64,000 nucleotides of DNA from Tessaracoccus sp. MC1679 (GCF_014164775.1 NZ_JACJGB010000001.1:186001-250000), one strand, 5' to 3'; positions 1 through 8,953 are shown, numbered from the stretch's first letter. Notes: generated by a model from the letters alone, not told the origin. Program-made: numbers and translations.

Positions 1-397
1 CGTCCTGGCCCTGCTCGGTGCGGGTGGCGCCGTGGACGTCGTAGGCGAGGATGAGAGGGCCGGCACCGTCGACGGCCATCCGGATCTCCACCTGGGTGGC
101 GGTGGTGGTGGTGGCGAGGTCCACCGCCTCGCCCGCGACAGTGGCCGAGATGTTGCTGATGCGGTACCGGTGGAAGTGGGAGGAGTCGATGCTTCGGGTG
201 AGCGCCAGCACCTGGGTGAGCTCGTCGAGGGGCGCGTCGAAGGTGAGGGTCTGCGTGACGCGCAGAGTCCCGTCGGCAGCAACCACGCCCGCGACCTCGG
301 CGGCCGCCTCACCGTCCTGCGCGAGGGCGGCTGAGGGCCACCACAGCATCGTCGCGACGGCGGCGATCAGCATCCAGCAACGCGCACGACGGCTCAT
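1..397 (-). CDS. Secreted/membrane DUF2207-like protein, N-terminal part
   Basis: The reading frame starts at an ATG on the minus strand at 397 and runs off the left edge with no stop, so only about 132 N-terminal residues are visible. It begins with a basic segment followed by a hydrophobic stretch and an A-L-A-Q cleavage-like site around residues 24-26, a typical Sec signal peptide. The mature part has alternating beta-strand-like sequence (T-L-T-F-D-A, Y-R-I-S-N-I) resembling the extracellular start of actinobacterial DUF2207 membrane proteins. That family has no firm biochemical role. The family call is from memory of the pattern and is moderate. It lies downstream of ispF on the same strand, 47 bp away, and is probably a separate unit. 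Confidence 0.6.
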   Translation of the reverse strand, partial: MSRRARCWMLIAAVATMLWWPSAALAQDGEAAAEVAGVVAADGTLRVTQTLTFDAPLDELTQVLALTRSIDSSHFHRYRISNISATVAGEAVDLATTTTATQVEIRMAVDGAGPLILAYDVHGATRTEQGQD

Positions 398-444
398 CGC
401 AGCCCTTCCTCTTCAGGTAGCAGCAACCTAGCGCACCCGCGACG

Positions 445-918
445 TCAGTCCTCCGCGACGACCGTGGCCACCGCGATGGCCGCGACACCCTCGCCCCGGC
501 CGGTGAGGCCGAGCCCGTCGGTGGTGGTGGCGCTGACGGTCACCGGGGCTCCGACGGCGGCGCTGAGCACGCGCTCCGCCTCCGCACGGCGCGGTGCGAG
601 CTTGGGCCGGTTGCCGATCACCTGGACGGCCACGTTTCCGATGGCGTAGCCGGCCGCGCGGACGCGCCGGGCGGTCTCGGTGAGGAAGGCTACGCCGCTG
701 GCGCCCGCCCACTCCGGCTCGGCGGTGCCGTAGTTGCTTCCGAGGTCGCCCATCCCGGCGGCGCTGAGCAGCGCGTCGCACGCCGCGTGGGCGGCGACGT
801 CGCCGTCGGAGTGACCGGCCAGGCCGGAGGCTTCGTCGGGGAAGTGCACGCCGGCCACCCAGAGGGGCACCCCCGGCTCCAGCCGGTGCACGTCCGTGCC
901 GATCCCCACTCGATTCAT
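445..918 (-). CDS. ispF: 2-C-methyl-D-erythritol 2,4-cyclodiphosphate synthase
   Basis: Fifth step of the MEP isoprenoid pathway: converts CDP-methylerythritol 2-phosphate to the cyclic diphosphate with release of CMP, as a cytosolic homotrimer. The 157-residue product has the usual family length. The zinc ligands are visible as D9 and H11 (G-T-D-V-H) and H44 in the HSDGDVAAH block; the [14 protein letters not shown] signature lies near the C-terminus. It follows ispD by 12 bp on the same strand, and both follow carD, the conserved actinobacterial order carD-ispD-ispF. Translation starts at ATG 918. Nothing unusual is seen. Confidence 0.95.
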   Translation of the reverse strand: MNRVGIGTDVHRLEPGVPLWVAGVHFPDEASGLAGHSDGDVAAHAACDALLSAAGMGDLGSNYGTAEPEWAGASGVAFLTETARRVRAAGYAIGNVAVQVIGNRPKLAPRRAEAERVLSAAVGAPVTVSATTTDGLGLTGRGEGVAAIAVATVVAED

Positions 919-930
919 CGTTGCTGCCCC

Positions 931-1632
931 TTAGTGTGAGTGATCCCGAGCGGCCAGGATGGCTCGGGCCAGCACCAGGTCCACGGGTTCGGTGATCTTC
1001 AACGCGTCCCGGTGCCCGTCGACGAGCGTGACGCTGAGGCCGGCGTGTTCGCAGGCGGCGGCGTCGTCGGTGACCTCGAGCGCCTCGGCCAGCAGGAGGT
1101 CGTGGGCCCGCCGCAGCGCGCCGAACCGCGCCCCCTGGGGTGTCTGCACCGCTCGCAGCGGGGCCCGGTCCACCACCTGCGACGAGGCCCCGTCGATCCG
1201 GCGGATGGAGTCCACCACAGGCAGCACGGGGATGGCCACCTCCGCGCCGCCGGCCACGGCCGACGCCACGGCCCGCACGACGGTGGGCGGGATGAGGGCG
1301 CGGGCCGCGTCGTGGACGAGGACGACGGCCCGGTCCGGCGCGGTGATGGCGGCCAGCCCGATCCGTACGGAGTCCTGCCGGGTTGAGCCCCCCTCGACGC
1401 AGGTGGTGGGCACGGCGGCCCCGTCCAGCGCGGTACGGAACTCCGGTTCGAGGCCGTGGGGGACGGTGACGACGACCTGCTCGACTCCCCCTGCTGCCAG
1501 GGCGTCCACGGAACGGCGGACCAGGGTGACGCCCTCCAGCTCTACGAGGGCCTTCGGCTGGGCTGCGCCCAGCCGGGAACCAGAACCGGCCGCCACCACA
1601 ACGGCGACGACCGGCGTATCAAGATGTGACAC
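931..1632 (-). CDS. ispD: 2-C-methyl-D-erythritol 4-phosphate cytidylyltransferase
   Basis: Third step of the MEP pathway: transfers CMP from CTP to methylerythritol 4-phosphate. The 233-residue protein has the nucleotide-binding loop A-A-G-S-G-S-R-L-G near residue 14, the conserved lysine in Q-P-K-A (residue 27), and V-H-D-A-A-R in mid-protein, all diagnostic of IspD-type nucleotidyltransferases. Translation begins at a GTG (1632). The start lies only 8 bp after the carD stop and the gene ends 12 bp before ispF, so the three genes are very probably co-transcribed. Confidence 0.95.
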   Translation of the reverse strand: MSHLDTPVVAVVVAAGSGSRLGAAQPKALVELEGVTLVRRSVDALAAGGVEQVVVTVPHGLEPEFRTALDGAAVPTTCVEGGSTRQDSVRIGLAAITAPDRAVVLVHDAARALIPPTVVRAVASAVAGGAEVAIPVLPVVDSIRRIDGASSQVVDRAPLRAVQTPQGARFGALRRAHDLLLAEALEVTDDAAACEHAGLSVTLVDGHRDALKITEPVDLVLARAILAARDHSH

Positions 1633-1640
1633 TTCTGGAT

Positions 1641-2126
1641 TCAGGAGGCGAGGACCTCATCGAGCATGACCTCGGCCCTGTCCTCGTTGACCTGCTCGGC
1701 GAGCGCGAGCTCGGCGATCAGGATGGAGCGGGCCTTCGCCAGCATCCGCTTCTCGCCGGCGGAGAGACCCTTGTCGCGGTCTCGACGCCACAGATCCCGG
1801 ACAACCTCGGAGACCTTGATCACGTTGCCGGAGTGCAGCTTCTCCATGTTGGCCTTGAAGCGGCGGGACCAGTTGGACGGCTCCTCGGTGTGCTCGGCGC
1901 GAAGCACCGCGAACACCTTTTCCAAACCATCAGCGTCGACCACGTCCCGCACACCAACCAGATCCAGGTTGCACGCCGGCACGCTGATCACCAGGTCGTT
2001 TTGTCCGATGACGCGGAGGACCAAGTACAACTTGTCCTCGCCTTTGATGGTCTTGTTCTCGATGTCTTCAATGACAGCAGTCCCATGATTTGGGTAGACC
2101 ACCGTTTCACCGATCGAAAAAGTCAT
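1641..2126 (-). CDS. carD: CarD-family RNA-polymerase-binding transcription regulator
   Basis: CarD is an essential actinobacterial factor that binds the RNA polymerase beta subunit and stabilises open promoter complexes, notably at rRNA promoters. The 161-residue protein starts with [13 protein letters not shown], the hallmark of the N-terminal RNAP-interacting Tudor-like domain (about residues 1-60), followed by a helical DNA-binding C-terminal domain with the N-W-S-R-R block near residue 85. It is the first gene of the carD-ispD-ispF cluster. The start ATG at 2126 is preceded by a purine-rich Shine-Dalgarno-like stretch (GAAAGGGG on the minus strand). Confidence 0.95.
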   Translation of the reverse strand: MTFSIGETVVYPNHGTAVIEDIENKTIKGEDKLYLVLRVIGQNDLVISVPACNLDLVGVRDVVDADGLEKVFAVLRAEHTEEPSNWSRRFKANMEKLHSGNVIKVSEVVRDLWRRDRDKGLSAGEKRMLAKARSILIAELALAEQVNEDRAEVMLDEVLAS

Positions 2127-2288
2127 TCAATGACCCCTTTCCCAGAACTCAATTCTAGCAGGGCCGCCGCCACCCACCCAGACGGCGATTCTTACCCCAC
2201 CCCGGGGCCCCGCGCTGGATGCTTCGTGGTACACGCAGCCCGGATCCGGTTAGGATGTGCCTAGCCACGCCCCACAGCCGGAGGACAC

Positions 2289-2780
2289 ATGAGCAAGACC
2301 CTGCGCCGCACCGCGGCCCTCGTCGCCACCGTCGCGCTCGCCGTCTCGGTGAGCGGGTGCACCGCGGGCCAATGGGAGTACGCCGCACCGCCGGCGGCCG
2401 GGGTCCAGGTGGATGAGGGCGGGCTCAAGTTGCGCAACTTCATGGTGGTCACCGACGGCGACGGCACGGGAATGATCCTGGGCGGGATCGCTTCGCGCGA
2501 CGAGGCAGCCAGCGTCGCCGGCCTCGGATACGCCGCCGAGCTGGAGGATGGCTCGTTCGGTGAGCTCAACGCCGTGCCTTTCACGGCGGACATCCCCAAG
2601 GGCAAGACCATCATCCTCGACGGCGCGGACACCACGTTCAACACCTCCGAGCTGCTGGTGGGGCGCCTCGCACGGGTCGCGGTGCAGTTCGACGGCGGGC
2701 AGAGCGTCACCCTGAGCGTCCCCGTCGTGTCCGCGGAGCACCCGGACTTCGTCGAGGCGTGGGAGCAGGCCGGCGCCTGA
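2289..2780 (+). CDS. Small lipoprotein of unknown function
   Basis: A 163-residue product with a lipoprotein signal: two arginines, a hydrophobic core and the lipobox V-S-G-C with the acylated cysteine at position 24. The mature region looks like one small beta-rich domain ending in V-E-A-W-E-Q-A-G-A. I do not recognise a named family; similar short lipoproteins sit near the phosphate-sensing genes in other Actinobacteria. The start ATG (2289) has a clear GGAGG Shine-Dalgarno at 2280-2284. It is convergent with regX3, whose stop lies 3 bp away, and divergent from carD, so it has its own promoter in 2127-2288. Confidence 0.7.
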   Translation: MSKTLRRTAALVATVALAVSVSGCTAGQWEYAAPPAAGVQVDEGGLKLRNFMVVTDGDGTGMILGGIASRDEAASVAGLGYAAELEDGSFGELNAVPFTADIPKGKTIILDGADTTFNTSELLVGRLARVAVQFDGGQSVTLSVPVVSAEHPDFVEAWEQAGA

Positions 2781-2783
2781 GCG

Positions 2784-3461
2784 TCAGCCGTCGTACTTGT
2801 AGCCGAGGCCCCGCACCGTCACCAGCCGCACCGGGTTGGACGGATCGCGTTCGATCTTGGAGCGCAACCGCTTGATGTGCACGTCGAGGGTCTTGGTGTC
2901 GCCCACGTAGTCGCTGCCCCAGATGCGGTCGATCAGCTGGCCCCGGGTCATCACCCGGCCGGCGTTGCGCAGCAGGAGCTCCAGCAGCTCGAACTCGCGC
3001 AGCGCGAAGCGGACGTCCACGCCGTCGACGTTGACCTGGTGGCGCTCCACGTCGATCCGCACGCCGCTGACCTCCACCACCTCGGGGAGCAGCACCTGGT
3101 CCTGCCCTCTCCGCAGCACGGCCCGGATCCGGGCGACGAGCTCGCGGTGGCTGAACGGCTTGGTGACATAGTCGTCGGCGCCGAGCTCAAGGCCCACCAC
3201 CTTGTCCACCTCTGAATCGCGGGCGGTCACCATGACGATCGCGACGTTGCCCCTCGCCCGCAGCTGGCGGCACACCTCCACGCCGGGGATGCCCGGCATC
3301 ATCAGATCCAGCAGCACCAGATCCGCGCCGTTCCTGTCGTACTCCGCCAGCCCTTCGGCGCCATCGGCGGCTGTCACCACGTCGTAGCCCTCCTTGCGGA
3401 GCATGAAGCTGGTGGCGTCTCGGTAGGAATCCTCGTCCTCGATGATCAGGATGCGGGTCAT
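2784..3461 (-). CDS. regX3: RegX3-type response regulator (OmpR/PhoB family)
   Basis: Transcription factor of the SenX3-RegX3 phosphate-responsive system. The 225-residue protein has a receiver domain (residues 1-118) with acidic pocket E8/D9/E10, phosphoacceptor D52 and conserved K101 (V-T-K-P-F), then a winged-helix DNA-binding domain ending in R-L-V-T-V-R-G-L-G-Y-K-Y. Its start codon directly abuts the senX3 stop, so kinase and regulator are translated from one message. Location beside phoU and gpmA is the conserved actinobacterial context and supports the phosphate-starvation assignment. Confidence 0.92.
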   Translation of the reverse strand: MTRILIIEDEDSYRDATSFMLRKEGYDVVTAADGAEGLAEYDRNGADLVLLDLMMPGIPGVEVCRQLRARGNVAIVMVTARDSEVDKVVGLELGADDYVTKPFSHRELVARIRAVLRRGQDQVLLPEVVEVSGVRIDVERHQVNVDGVDVRFALREFELLELLLRNAGRVMTRGQLIDRIWGSDYVGDTKTLDVHIKRLRSKIERDPSNPVRLVTVRGLGYKYDG

Positions 3462-4637
3462 CTAGGCCTCCTCGTCGGTGTCGTGGTCTGTGTCTGCGGG
3501 ATCTGGCCCCAGGTAGGCGGGTAGCCGCAGCGTGAACGTGGAGCCCTGCCCGGGCCTGGACCACACCCTCACGGTGCCGCCGTGGGCGTTGGCGATGTGG
3601 CGCACGATGGACAGGCCGAGGCCCGTGCCGCCGCTCTGCCGCGACCGGCCGTAGTCAACCCGGTAGAAGCGCTCGAAGACGCGTTCCTGCTCCTCGGGCC
3701 TGATGCCGATGCCGTTGTCCGAGACCTTGATCTCCACGAACTGGTCCCCGTCTGCGGTGACGGGCAGGATGCTGAGCGTGACGCGGGCCTTCTCGTCGGA
3801 GTAGTTGATGGCGTTCTGCACGAGGTTGGTGACGGCATCGGCGAGCTGCCACCTGTCTCCCATCACCTTCGCGTGCGTGGTGCGGGCCAGGATGAGGGAG
3901 ACGTCCCGCTGCGTGGCGCGCTCCTGCGAGCGGGCGATCGCCTCACCCACCACCTCGGCCACGTCCACCACCTCCCGGCTGAGCAGGGGGTCCGTGGACT
4001 GCAGCCTGGACAGATCGATGATCTGATTGACCAGCTCGGCGAGCCGGGCCGTCTCCAGCTGCATCCGGTGTACGAAGCGCTGGACCGCCTCGGGGTCGTC
4101 CTTGGCCGCCTCGACGGCCTCCGCCAGCACCGAGATGGCGCCGATGGGGGTCTTCAATTCGTGGGAGATGTTGGCGACGAAGTCGCGCCGCACCGCCTCC
4201 ACCCGCTTCTGGGCTGACTCGTCCTCCGCGATGACGAGCACGTTCTCGTCCACCATGGGGGCGATCCGGGTGGCGAGCTCCAGCCTCTCGGAGCCGGGGT
4301 GGAGCTCCCGGACCACCGGCCCGCGGTAGGGCGCCTGGGACGAGCGCACCTCCCGGACGCGCTCGAGCAGCTCGGGGAAGCCGACCCTGCTGCCCCGGGC
4401 GAGGTTGAGCGCCACGCCGGGCTCGTTGACCATGAGGATCTCGTCGTGAGGGCCAACGAGGACGGCGCCGGAGGCGATGGTGTCCAGCACGTCGTGCAGT
4501 TCCCGTGACGCCTTGTCCGCCATGCGTTGGGCCTCCAGCTGGCGCCAGCTCTGCTTGCCCTGGACGAGCAGGTACGCGAACAGGACACCGAGCAGGGCTA
4601 CCCCCGCCCCGATGAGTCCGGCGAGGGCTGGGTGCAT
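3462..4637 (-). CDS. senX3: SenX3-type sensor histidine kinase
   Basis: Membrane sensor kinase partner of RegX3. In the 391-residue product I see one N-terminal membrane segment (about residues 7-26), a PAS-like region (about 45-140), the phosphoacceptor block F-V-A-N-I-S-H-E-L-K-T-P with H159, and an HATPase_c domain with D-N-G-I-G-I and G-T-G-L-G-L-S-I. Only one membrane helix is obvious, with no extracellular sensor domain. This fits control through PhoU and the phosphate transporter rather than direct ligand binding. It is read divergently from phoU across a 199-bp region holding PHO-box-like repeats. Confidence 0.92.
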   Translation of the reverse strand: MHPALAGLIGAGVALLGVLFAYLLVQGKQSWRQLEAQRMADKASRELHDVLDTIASGAVLVGPHDEILMVNEPGVALNLARGSRVGFPELLERVREVRSSQAPYRGPVVRELHPGSERLELATRIAPMVDENVLVIAEDESAQKRVEAVRRDFVANISHELKTPIGAISVLAEAVEAAKDDPEAVQRFVHRMQLETARLAELVNQIIDLSRLQSTDPLLSREVVDVAEVVGEAIARSQERATQRDVSLILARTTHAKVMGDRWQLADAVTNLVQNAINYSDEKARVTLSILPVTADGDQFVEIKVSDNGIGIRPEEQERVFERFYRVDYGRSRQSGGTGLGLSIVRHIANAHGGTVRVWSRPGQGSTFTLRLPAYLGPDPADTDHDTDEEA

Positions 4638-4710
4638 GCCGCCATCATATGGCTCGACCGCCAGGGGCCCGGGCCCGAAAGCCCTCTGAGCAGCGACGGC
4701 GGCGCCGAGT

Positions 4711-4743
4711 CTTCACCGTCCGTTCACCCGCGATTCACCCAGA
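4711..4743. promoter_or_regulatory. PHO-box-like triple direct repeat
   Basis: Three consecutive 11-nt units read CTTCACCGTCC, GTTCACCCGCG and ATTCACCCAGA. They share the core TTCACC at an exact 11-bp period, the architecture known for PhoP/RegX3 sites in Streptomyces and mycobacteria (GTTCACC repeats). They sit between the divergent senX3 and phoU starts, so they could autoregulate the phosphate genes. The repeats are seen directly; binding by RegX3 is inferred. Confidence 0.75.
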
Positions 4744-4836
4744 GGAAATGCCCCGCTACCCGGGGTGCCTATCGTTCGGGATGGCCCTCCCCCGGCTAGA
4801 CTGGCCGTTGGCTTTGACACACAAGGAGCACTGCAC

Positions 4837-5502
4837 ATGCGCACCAGCTACCACGAGGAGCTCGATTCGATCCTCGACAGCCTCGTCAACATGGCCGGAC
4901 TCGTCGAAGTGGCGATCCGCGAAGGCTCCGAGTCGCTGCTGACGGCAGACCTGACCAAGGCCGAGTCCGTCATCAGCAACGACGTGCAGCTGGACAAGAT
5001 GCACGAGGAGATGGAGTACAAGTGCCTCTCCCTGCTGGCGCTGCAGGCCCCCGTCGCCGGCGAGCTCCGCACCATCGTCTCGGCCATCCGCGTCGTGTTC
5101 GAGCTCGCCCGCATGGGCGACCTCGCCGCCCACGTGGCCAAGATCGCGCGCCTGCGCTACCCGGTCAGCGCCGTCCCGGAGCAGTTCGATGCGAGCTTCC
5201 GCGAGATGGCTGACATCGCCATCGAGATCGTCACCCTCGCCAGGCAGTCGCTGCAGGATCGCGACGCCAAGGGCGCCCACCGTCTGGTGGAGATCGACGA
5301 GCGGATGGACGTCCTGCGCCGCGAACAGTTCTCGATGATGCTGGCCGAAGGGACGGACATCTCCATCGAGGGCGCCGTCGACGTCGCGCTGCTGGGCCGC
5401 TACTACGAGCGCTTCGCAGACCACGCTGTCGCGGTGGGCCGGCGAGTGATCTACATCATCACCGGCGATGTGCCCGAGGGCGAGGACTGGCCCAACGCCT
5501 GA
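4837..5502 (+). CDS. phoU: Phosphate signalling complex protein PhoU
   Basis: PhoU links the Pst phosphate transporter to the SenX3/PhoR-type kinase and represses the Pho regulon when phosphate is ample. The 221-residue protein has the expected two-repeat all-helical layout: an N-terminal [10 protein letters not shown] helix, then metal-binding-type motifs (E-L-R-T-I-V-S-A in repeat one and D-H-A-V-A-V-G-R-R in repeat two). I chose the ATG at 4837 because AAGGAG lies at 4823-4828; an in-frame ATG at 4765 would lack this and add unconserved residues. No pst genes are in the window. Confidence 0.92.
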   Translation: MRTSYHEELDSILDSLVNMAGLVEVAIREGSESLLTADLTKAESVISNDVQLDKMHEEMEYKCLSLLALQAPVAGELRTIVSAIRVVFELARMGDLAAHVAKIARLRYPVSAVPEQFDASFREMADIAIEIVTLARQSLQDRDAKGAHRLVEIDERMDVLRREQFSMMLAEGTDISIEGAVDVALLGRYYERFADHAVAVGRRVIYIITGDVPEGEDWPNA

Positions 5503-5533
5503 CGGCGGCGGCCCCGCCTGTAGTGTTGCGCGC

Positions 5534-6283
5534 ATGACCGCGAAGTTGATTTTGCTCCGCCACGGCGAGAGCGAGTGGAACGCCAAGAACCTGTTCACCG
5601 GCTGGGTGGACGTGGACATCAACGAGAAGGGCATCGGGGAGGCCAAGGCCGCCGCCGGACTGCTCCAGGCGGAGGACCTCCTCCCAGATATCCTGCACAC
5701 CTCGCTGCTGCGCCGCGCCATCCACACCGCCTACCTGGCGCTGGACGGCTGCGACCGTCACTGGATCCCCGTGAAGCGCAGCTGGCGCCTCAACGAGCGC
5801 CACTACGGTGCGCTGCAGGGAAAGAACAAGGCCCAGACGCTGGAGCAGTACGGCGAGGAGCAGTTCATGCTCTGGCGCCGCAGCTACGACACGCCGCCGC
5901 CGCTCATCGACGTCGACGACGAGTTCTCGCAGCACCACGATCCCCGGTACGCGGACATCCCCGAGGCGGACCGCCCGCGGACCGAATGCCTCAAGGACGT
6001 CGTGGCGCGCATGCTGCCCTACTGGGAAGCGCACATCGTGCCGGACCTGGCCGAGGGCAAGACCGTGCTGGTGACGGCCCACGGTAACTCCCTGCGCGCG
6101 CTGGTCAAGCACCTGGACGGCATCTCGGACGAGGACATCGCCGGACTGAACATCCCCACCGGCATCCCGCTCTACTACGAGCTGGACGAGGACTACAAGC
6201 CGGTCACCCCGGGTGGTCGCTACCTGGACCCCGAGGCGGCTGCCGCCTCCATCGAGGCAGTGAAGAACCAAGGAAAGAAGTAG
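5534..6283 (+). CDS. gpmA: 2,3-bisphosphoglycerate-dependent phosphoglycerate mutase
   Basis: Glycolytic enzyme interconverting 3- and 2-phosphoglycerate through a phosphohistidine. The 249-residue protein starts [16 protein letters not shown], giving the active-site R9-H10-G11, with the second catalytic histidine in [10 protein letters not shown] near residue 184. Length and motifs are those of the dPGM class. The start ATG at 5534 is 31 bp after phoU. gpm beside senX3-regX3 is a conserved arrangement in mycobacteria, so linkage here is ancestral. Confidence 0.95.
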   Translation: MTAKLILLRHGESEWNAKNLFTGWVDVDINEKGIGEAKAAAGLLQAEDLLPDILHTSLLRRAIHTAYLALDGCDRHWIPVKRSWRLNERHYGALQGKNKAQTLEQYGEEQFMLWRRSYDTPPPLIDVDDEFSQHHDPRYADIPEADRPRTECLKDVVARMLPYWEAHIVPDLAEGKTVLVTAHGNSLRALVKHLDGISDEDIAGLNIPTGIPLYYELDEDYKPVTPGGRYLDPEAAAASIEAVKNQGKK

Positions 6284-6306
6284 ACCCGGCATCGCGCCTG
6301 GCGTAG

Positions 6307-6428
6307 GTGCAGGACTTGTGAGGCGATGACCGGGCGGCCCGTTGCGGTTGGCCTTGGTGCCTCTCCCAAGTTCGGAGATGCCCGGGTGGCTTGAGGGCCG
6401 CCCGGGCATCTCTTCACAACTCCTGCAC
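6307..6428. repeat. 34-bp imperfect inverted repeat with a nested hairpin
   Basis: Left arm 6307-6340 begins GTGCAGGACTTGTGA and ends CGGGCGGCCC. Right arm 6395-6428 is its reverse complement with four mismatches (30 of 34 positions). Inside the 54-bp spacer a third copy of the GATGCCCGGG core (6376-6390) can pair with the right arm at 6397-6411, so two alternative folds compete. It lies 23 bp after the gpmA stop. It could be a terminator, a REP-type element or a small non-autonomous mobile element; no transposase-like gene is adjacent. Confidence 0.75.
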
Positions 6429-6671
6429 TGGTCTCACCGTGGCGTGGTCGGGTCCGGGCGATGGCCGACGGGGCGGCCCTGGTGCGGCCCTGCTGAGGCG
6501 GGACGCCAGTCATGTGATCGTCGGGTTGGGCATCACTGCGCCGAGCCGCCCAGTCACCCAGCACCCTCATGCGCCTCCACAAGCCAGGTTGAGTAAGGGC
6601 GAGCCGCCAGACGAGCACTCCTGGAAACCATCCCTGATGGATCAGGCGCGGTGTGTGCCGGGGCCGCCGAA
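6429..6671. other. Intergenic DNA without a supported gene
   Basis: About 240 bp between the inverted repeat and the dispersed hairpin repeat. It contains the phrase GAGTAAGGGCGAGCCGCC, which resembles another dispersed repeat family of high-GC Actinobacteria, but no second copy was found in this window. No plausible coding frame with a ribosome-binding site was seen. Confidence 0.4.
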
Positions 6672-6729
6672 CCGCTCCCTGAGGAGGGCCGCCCGCGAAG
6701 CGGCGTGGCCCGTCTCGAAGGGTCGTGAC
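6672..6729 (+). repeat. Dispersed hairpin repeat, copy A
   Basis: Contains a CTCC-CTGA-GGAG stem-loop, a variable GC-rich stem closed by CGC-GAA-GCG, and the tail GTCTCGAAGGGTCGTGAC. The same three parts occur in the block at 53354-53608. It lies 44 bp upstream of the SDR start. Confidence 0.8.
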
Positions 6730-6773
6730 TATCACCTTCACGCGGATCTCATCGTCGTCCTAGAGTGGCCCCC

Positions 6774-7511
6774 ATGAAGACAGCTGTGGTGACAGGGGCA
6801 AGTTCTGGGATCGGGGCAGCGACTGCGCGCCTCCTGGCGCGGGAGGGGTTTCGCGTGATCTGCGCGGCCCGCCGGTCAGACCGGATCGAGGCGCTGGCCG
6901 CCGAGATCGGCGGGGTCGCCGTCGAGTGCGACATCACCAGTGACGACGACGTGGCCCGCCTCGCCGAGGCGGCGGGCGGAGCCCTCGATGTGCTGGTCAA
7001 CAACGCCGGCGGCGCGCTCGGGCTGGAGCCGGTGAGCGACGCGGACCTGGACGCGTGGACGGCCATGCTGCAGACCAACCTGATCGGCACCACCCGCGTC
7101 ACCAAGGCGCTGCTCCCCGCGCTGATCGCGGCCCAGGGTGTGTTCGTGTTCGTGACCTCCACTGCCGCCGATTCCGGCTACGAGGGCGGCGCGGGCTATT
7201 GCGCAGCGAAGGCCGGGGAGCGCGCCGTCGTCGAATCCATGCGGCTTGAGCTCTTCGACGTCCCGGTCCGCATCACCGAGATCTGCCCCGGCATGGTGCG
7301 CACGGAGGGATTCTCCGTCACCCGCTTCGGGGGCGACGAGGACCGCGCCGCGGCCGTGTATCGGGGTGTCGCGGAGCCGCTCAGCGCCGAGGACGTGGCG
7401 GACGCGATCACCTGGATGGCCACCCGCCCGTCGCATGTGAACATCGACAGGCTGACCATCCGCCCGCGGGCGCAGGCCGCCCAGCACAAGGTGTACCGCG
7501 AAGGTCAGTGA
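6774..7511 (+). CDS. Short-chain dehydrogenase/reductase (classical SDR)
   Basis: NAD(P)-dependent oxidoreductase of 245 residues. The Rossmann signature T-G-A-S-S-G-I-G lies at residues 7-14, N-N-A-G at about 76-79, and the catalytic set is S129, Y142 and K146 (Y-C-A-A-K). The sequence pattern is closest to YdfG-type 3-hydroxy acid or serine dehydrogenases, but the substrate is not determinable. ATG 6774 is preferred; a GTG at 6765 in the same frame would add three residues. The gene overlaps the tail of the convergent AI-2E-type permease gene by 7 bp. Confidence 0.88.
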   Translation: MKTAVVTGASSGIGAATARLLAREGFRVICAARRSDRIEALAAEIGGVAVECDITSDDDVARLAEAAGGALDVLVNNAGGALGLEPVSDADLDAWTAMLQTNLIGTTRVTKALLPALIAAQGVFVFVTSTAADSGYEGGAGYCAAKAGERAVVESMRLELFDVPVRITEICPGMVRTEGFSVTRFGGDEDRAAAVYRGVAEPLSAEDVADAITWMATRPSHVNIDRLTIRPRAQAAQHKVYREGQ

Positions 7512-8953
7512 CTGCGGCGACGCATCCGATCGAGCCAGGACCGGTGGCTCTCATCACCGTGCTCATCCTCCGCTAGGACGCCTTCATCGGCTACCTCGAC
7601 CTCCGGGCGCCTCGTGCGGCGCAGCCGCACCAAGGCGCTGAAGAACTGGGCGGAGCGCTCGGACTCGCTCGCCACCACCCGACCGTCGGCCGTGGCCCAC
7701 TCGACCTCGTCAGCTGACCGCTCCCCCGTCCTGATGTCGATCAGGTCTCCGAGGTAGCGCAGGACGACGGCGATGGCTGCAGCCACGGGAACGGCCAGGA
7801 AGGCGCCGATGATGCCGAACCAGACGCTGCCGAGCACCACAGCGAGCAGCACGACCACGGGGTGAAGCTTCATCACCTTGGACTGCAACAGTGGCTGCAG
7901 GATGTTGCCCTCCAGCTGCTGCACTAGGAGGATCAGGCCCAACACCAGGGCGGCGGTGGTGAACCCGTTGGAGACGAGCGCCACCAGGACTGCGAAGGCG
8001 CCGGCGGTCACTGCTCCCACCATGGGGATGAAGCCCGCGATGAAGGTGATCACGGCCAGCGGGAAGGCAAGGGGGACGCCGAGCAGTGCCAGGCCGAGCC
8101 CGATGAAAAGAGCGTCAACGAAGCTGACGATGGCCTGAGTGCGGATGTAACCGGAGACGGTGCCCCAGAGCCTGGTCAGGAGCTCGGTGGCATGGAATCC
8201 TGCTCGCCGACCCACCACCCTCCGGGTCCAGCCCAGGAAGCTCGCGCCGTCCTTGAGGAAGAAGAAGGTCAGCACCATCATCAGCAGGAGCGTGATGACG
8301 ACGTTGCCGACGCTGCCGCCGATGCTGAGCGCCTGAGAGAAGATCTCACCGGCTCGGGACTGCAGGTAGTCCAGCCCCTGCGTGATCCAGGTGTCGAGCT
8401 GCTCGTCCCGCAGGTTGAGCGGCGGCCCCGCCGCCCACTCCTGAAGGCGCCGGACGCCCTGCACCGCCTGCGAGGACAACTCGGGCCACTGCTTGGCCAC
8501 GCTCGGCGCGATGCTGGCGATCAGCCCGGCGATGATCCCCACGCCTCCGAGCAGCGAGATCGCCGCCCCGAGCGCATAGGGCACCCCGACGCGCTTGAGC
8601 GCCGCGGTGGCCGGCCACAGCACCGAGGTGAGCAGGAGCGCGAGCACCAGCGGGAGCACACCGTCCCAGAACTGGGCGAAGACCCAGCCGAACGCGGCGA
8701 GCGCGAGCGCGATGAGGAGGAACCGGCCCGCCCACAGGGCGAGCCAGCGTCCGCCCTGGCCGATCACGTCAGCGCGGTCCACGGGCTCCGCCGGATCAGG
8801 TGTGAGCAGCGCGTCACTCGGATGTCCAGGCCGCGGGTCCGGGACGGAATCGGCCGTCAGGTCCGGGTGCGGCGCGTCGTGTCCCTTCTGGTCCGCTGTG
8901 CTGTTCTGGGGCGCCGAGGCGCCACCTTCCCTCTGATCCTCGTGGTGGGTCAC
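7505..8953 (-). CDS. AI-2E family transporter (TqsA/PerM-like)
   Basis: Integral membrane protein of 482 residues. The first 70 or so residues are hydrophilic and acidic, then about eight hydrophobic segments follow. P-L-V-L-A-L-L-L-T-S-V-L-W-P and G-S-V-W-F-G-I-I-G-A-F-L-A-V-P-V-A-A-A are typical of the AI-2E/PerM family. A roughly 70-residue charged cytosolic tail follows the last helix. The family includes AI-2 exporters and Na+/H+ antiporters, so the cargo is unknown. Translation starts at a GTG (8953) with AGGAGG just upstream. Confidence 0.88.
   Translation of the reverse strand: MTHHEDQREGGASAPQNSTADQKGHDAPHPDLTADSVPDPRPGHPSDALLTPDPAEPVDRADVIGQGGRWLALWAGRFLLIALALAAFGWVFAQFWDGVLPLVLALLLTSVLWPATAALKRVGVPYALGAAISLLGGVGIIAGLIASIAPSVAKQWPELSSQAVQGVRRLQEWAAGPPLNLRDEQLDTWITQGLDYLQSRAGEIFSQALSIGGSVGNVVITLLLMMVLTFFFLKDGASFLGWTRRVVGRRAGFHATELLTRLWGTVSGYIRTQAIVSFVDALFIGLGLALLGVPLAFPLAVITFIAGFIPMVGAVTAGAFAVLVALVSNGFTTAALVLGLILLVQQLEGNILQPLLQSKVMKLHPVVVLLAVVLGSVWFGIIGAFLAVPVAAAIAVVLRYLGDLIDIRTGERSADEVEWATADGRVVASESERSAQFFSALVRLRRTRRPEVEVADEGVLAEDEHGDESHRSWLDRMRRRSH

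Noticed and set aside
6307-6428. Insertion sequence ends
   Set aside because: Only 54 bp lie between the arms, no transposase is present and no target-site duplication could be recognised; kept as an unclassified repeat.
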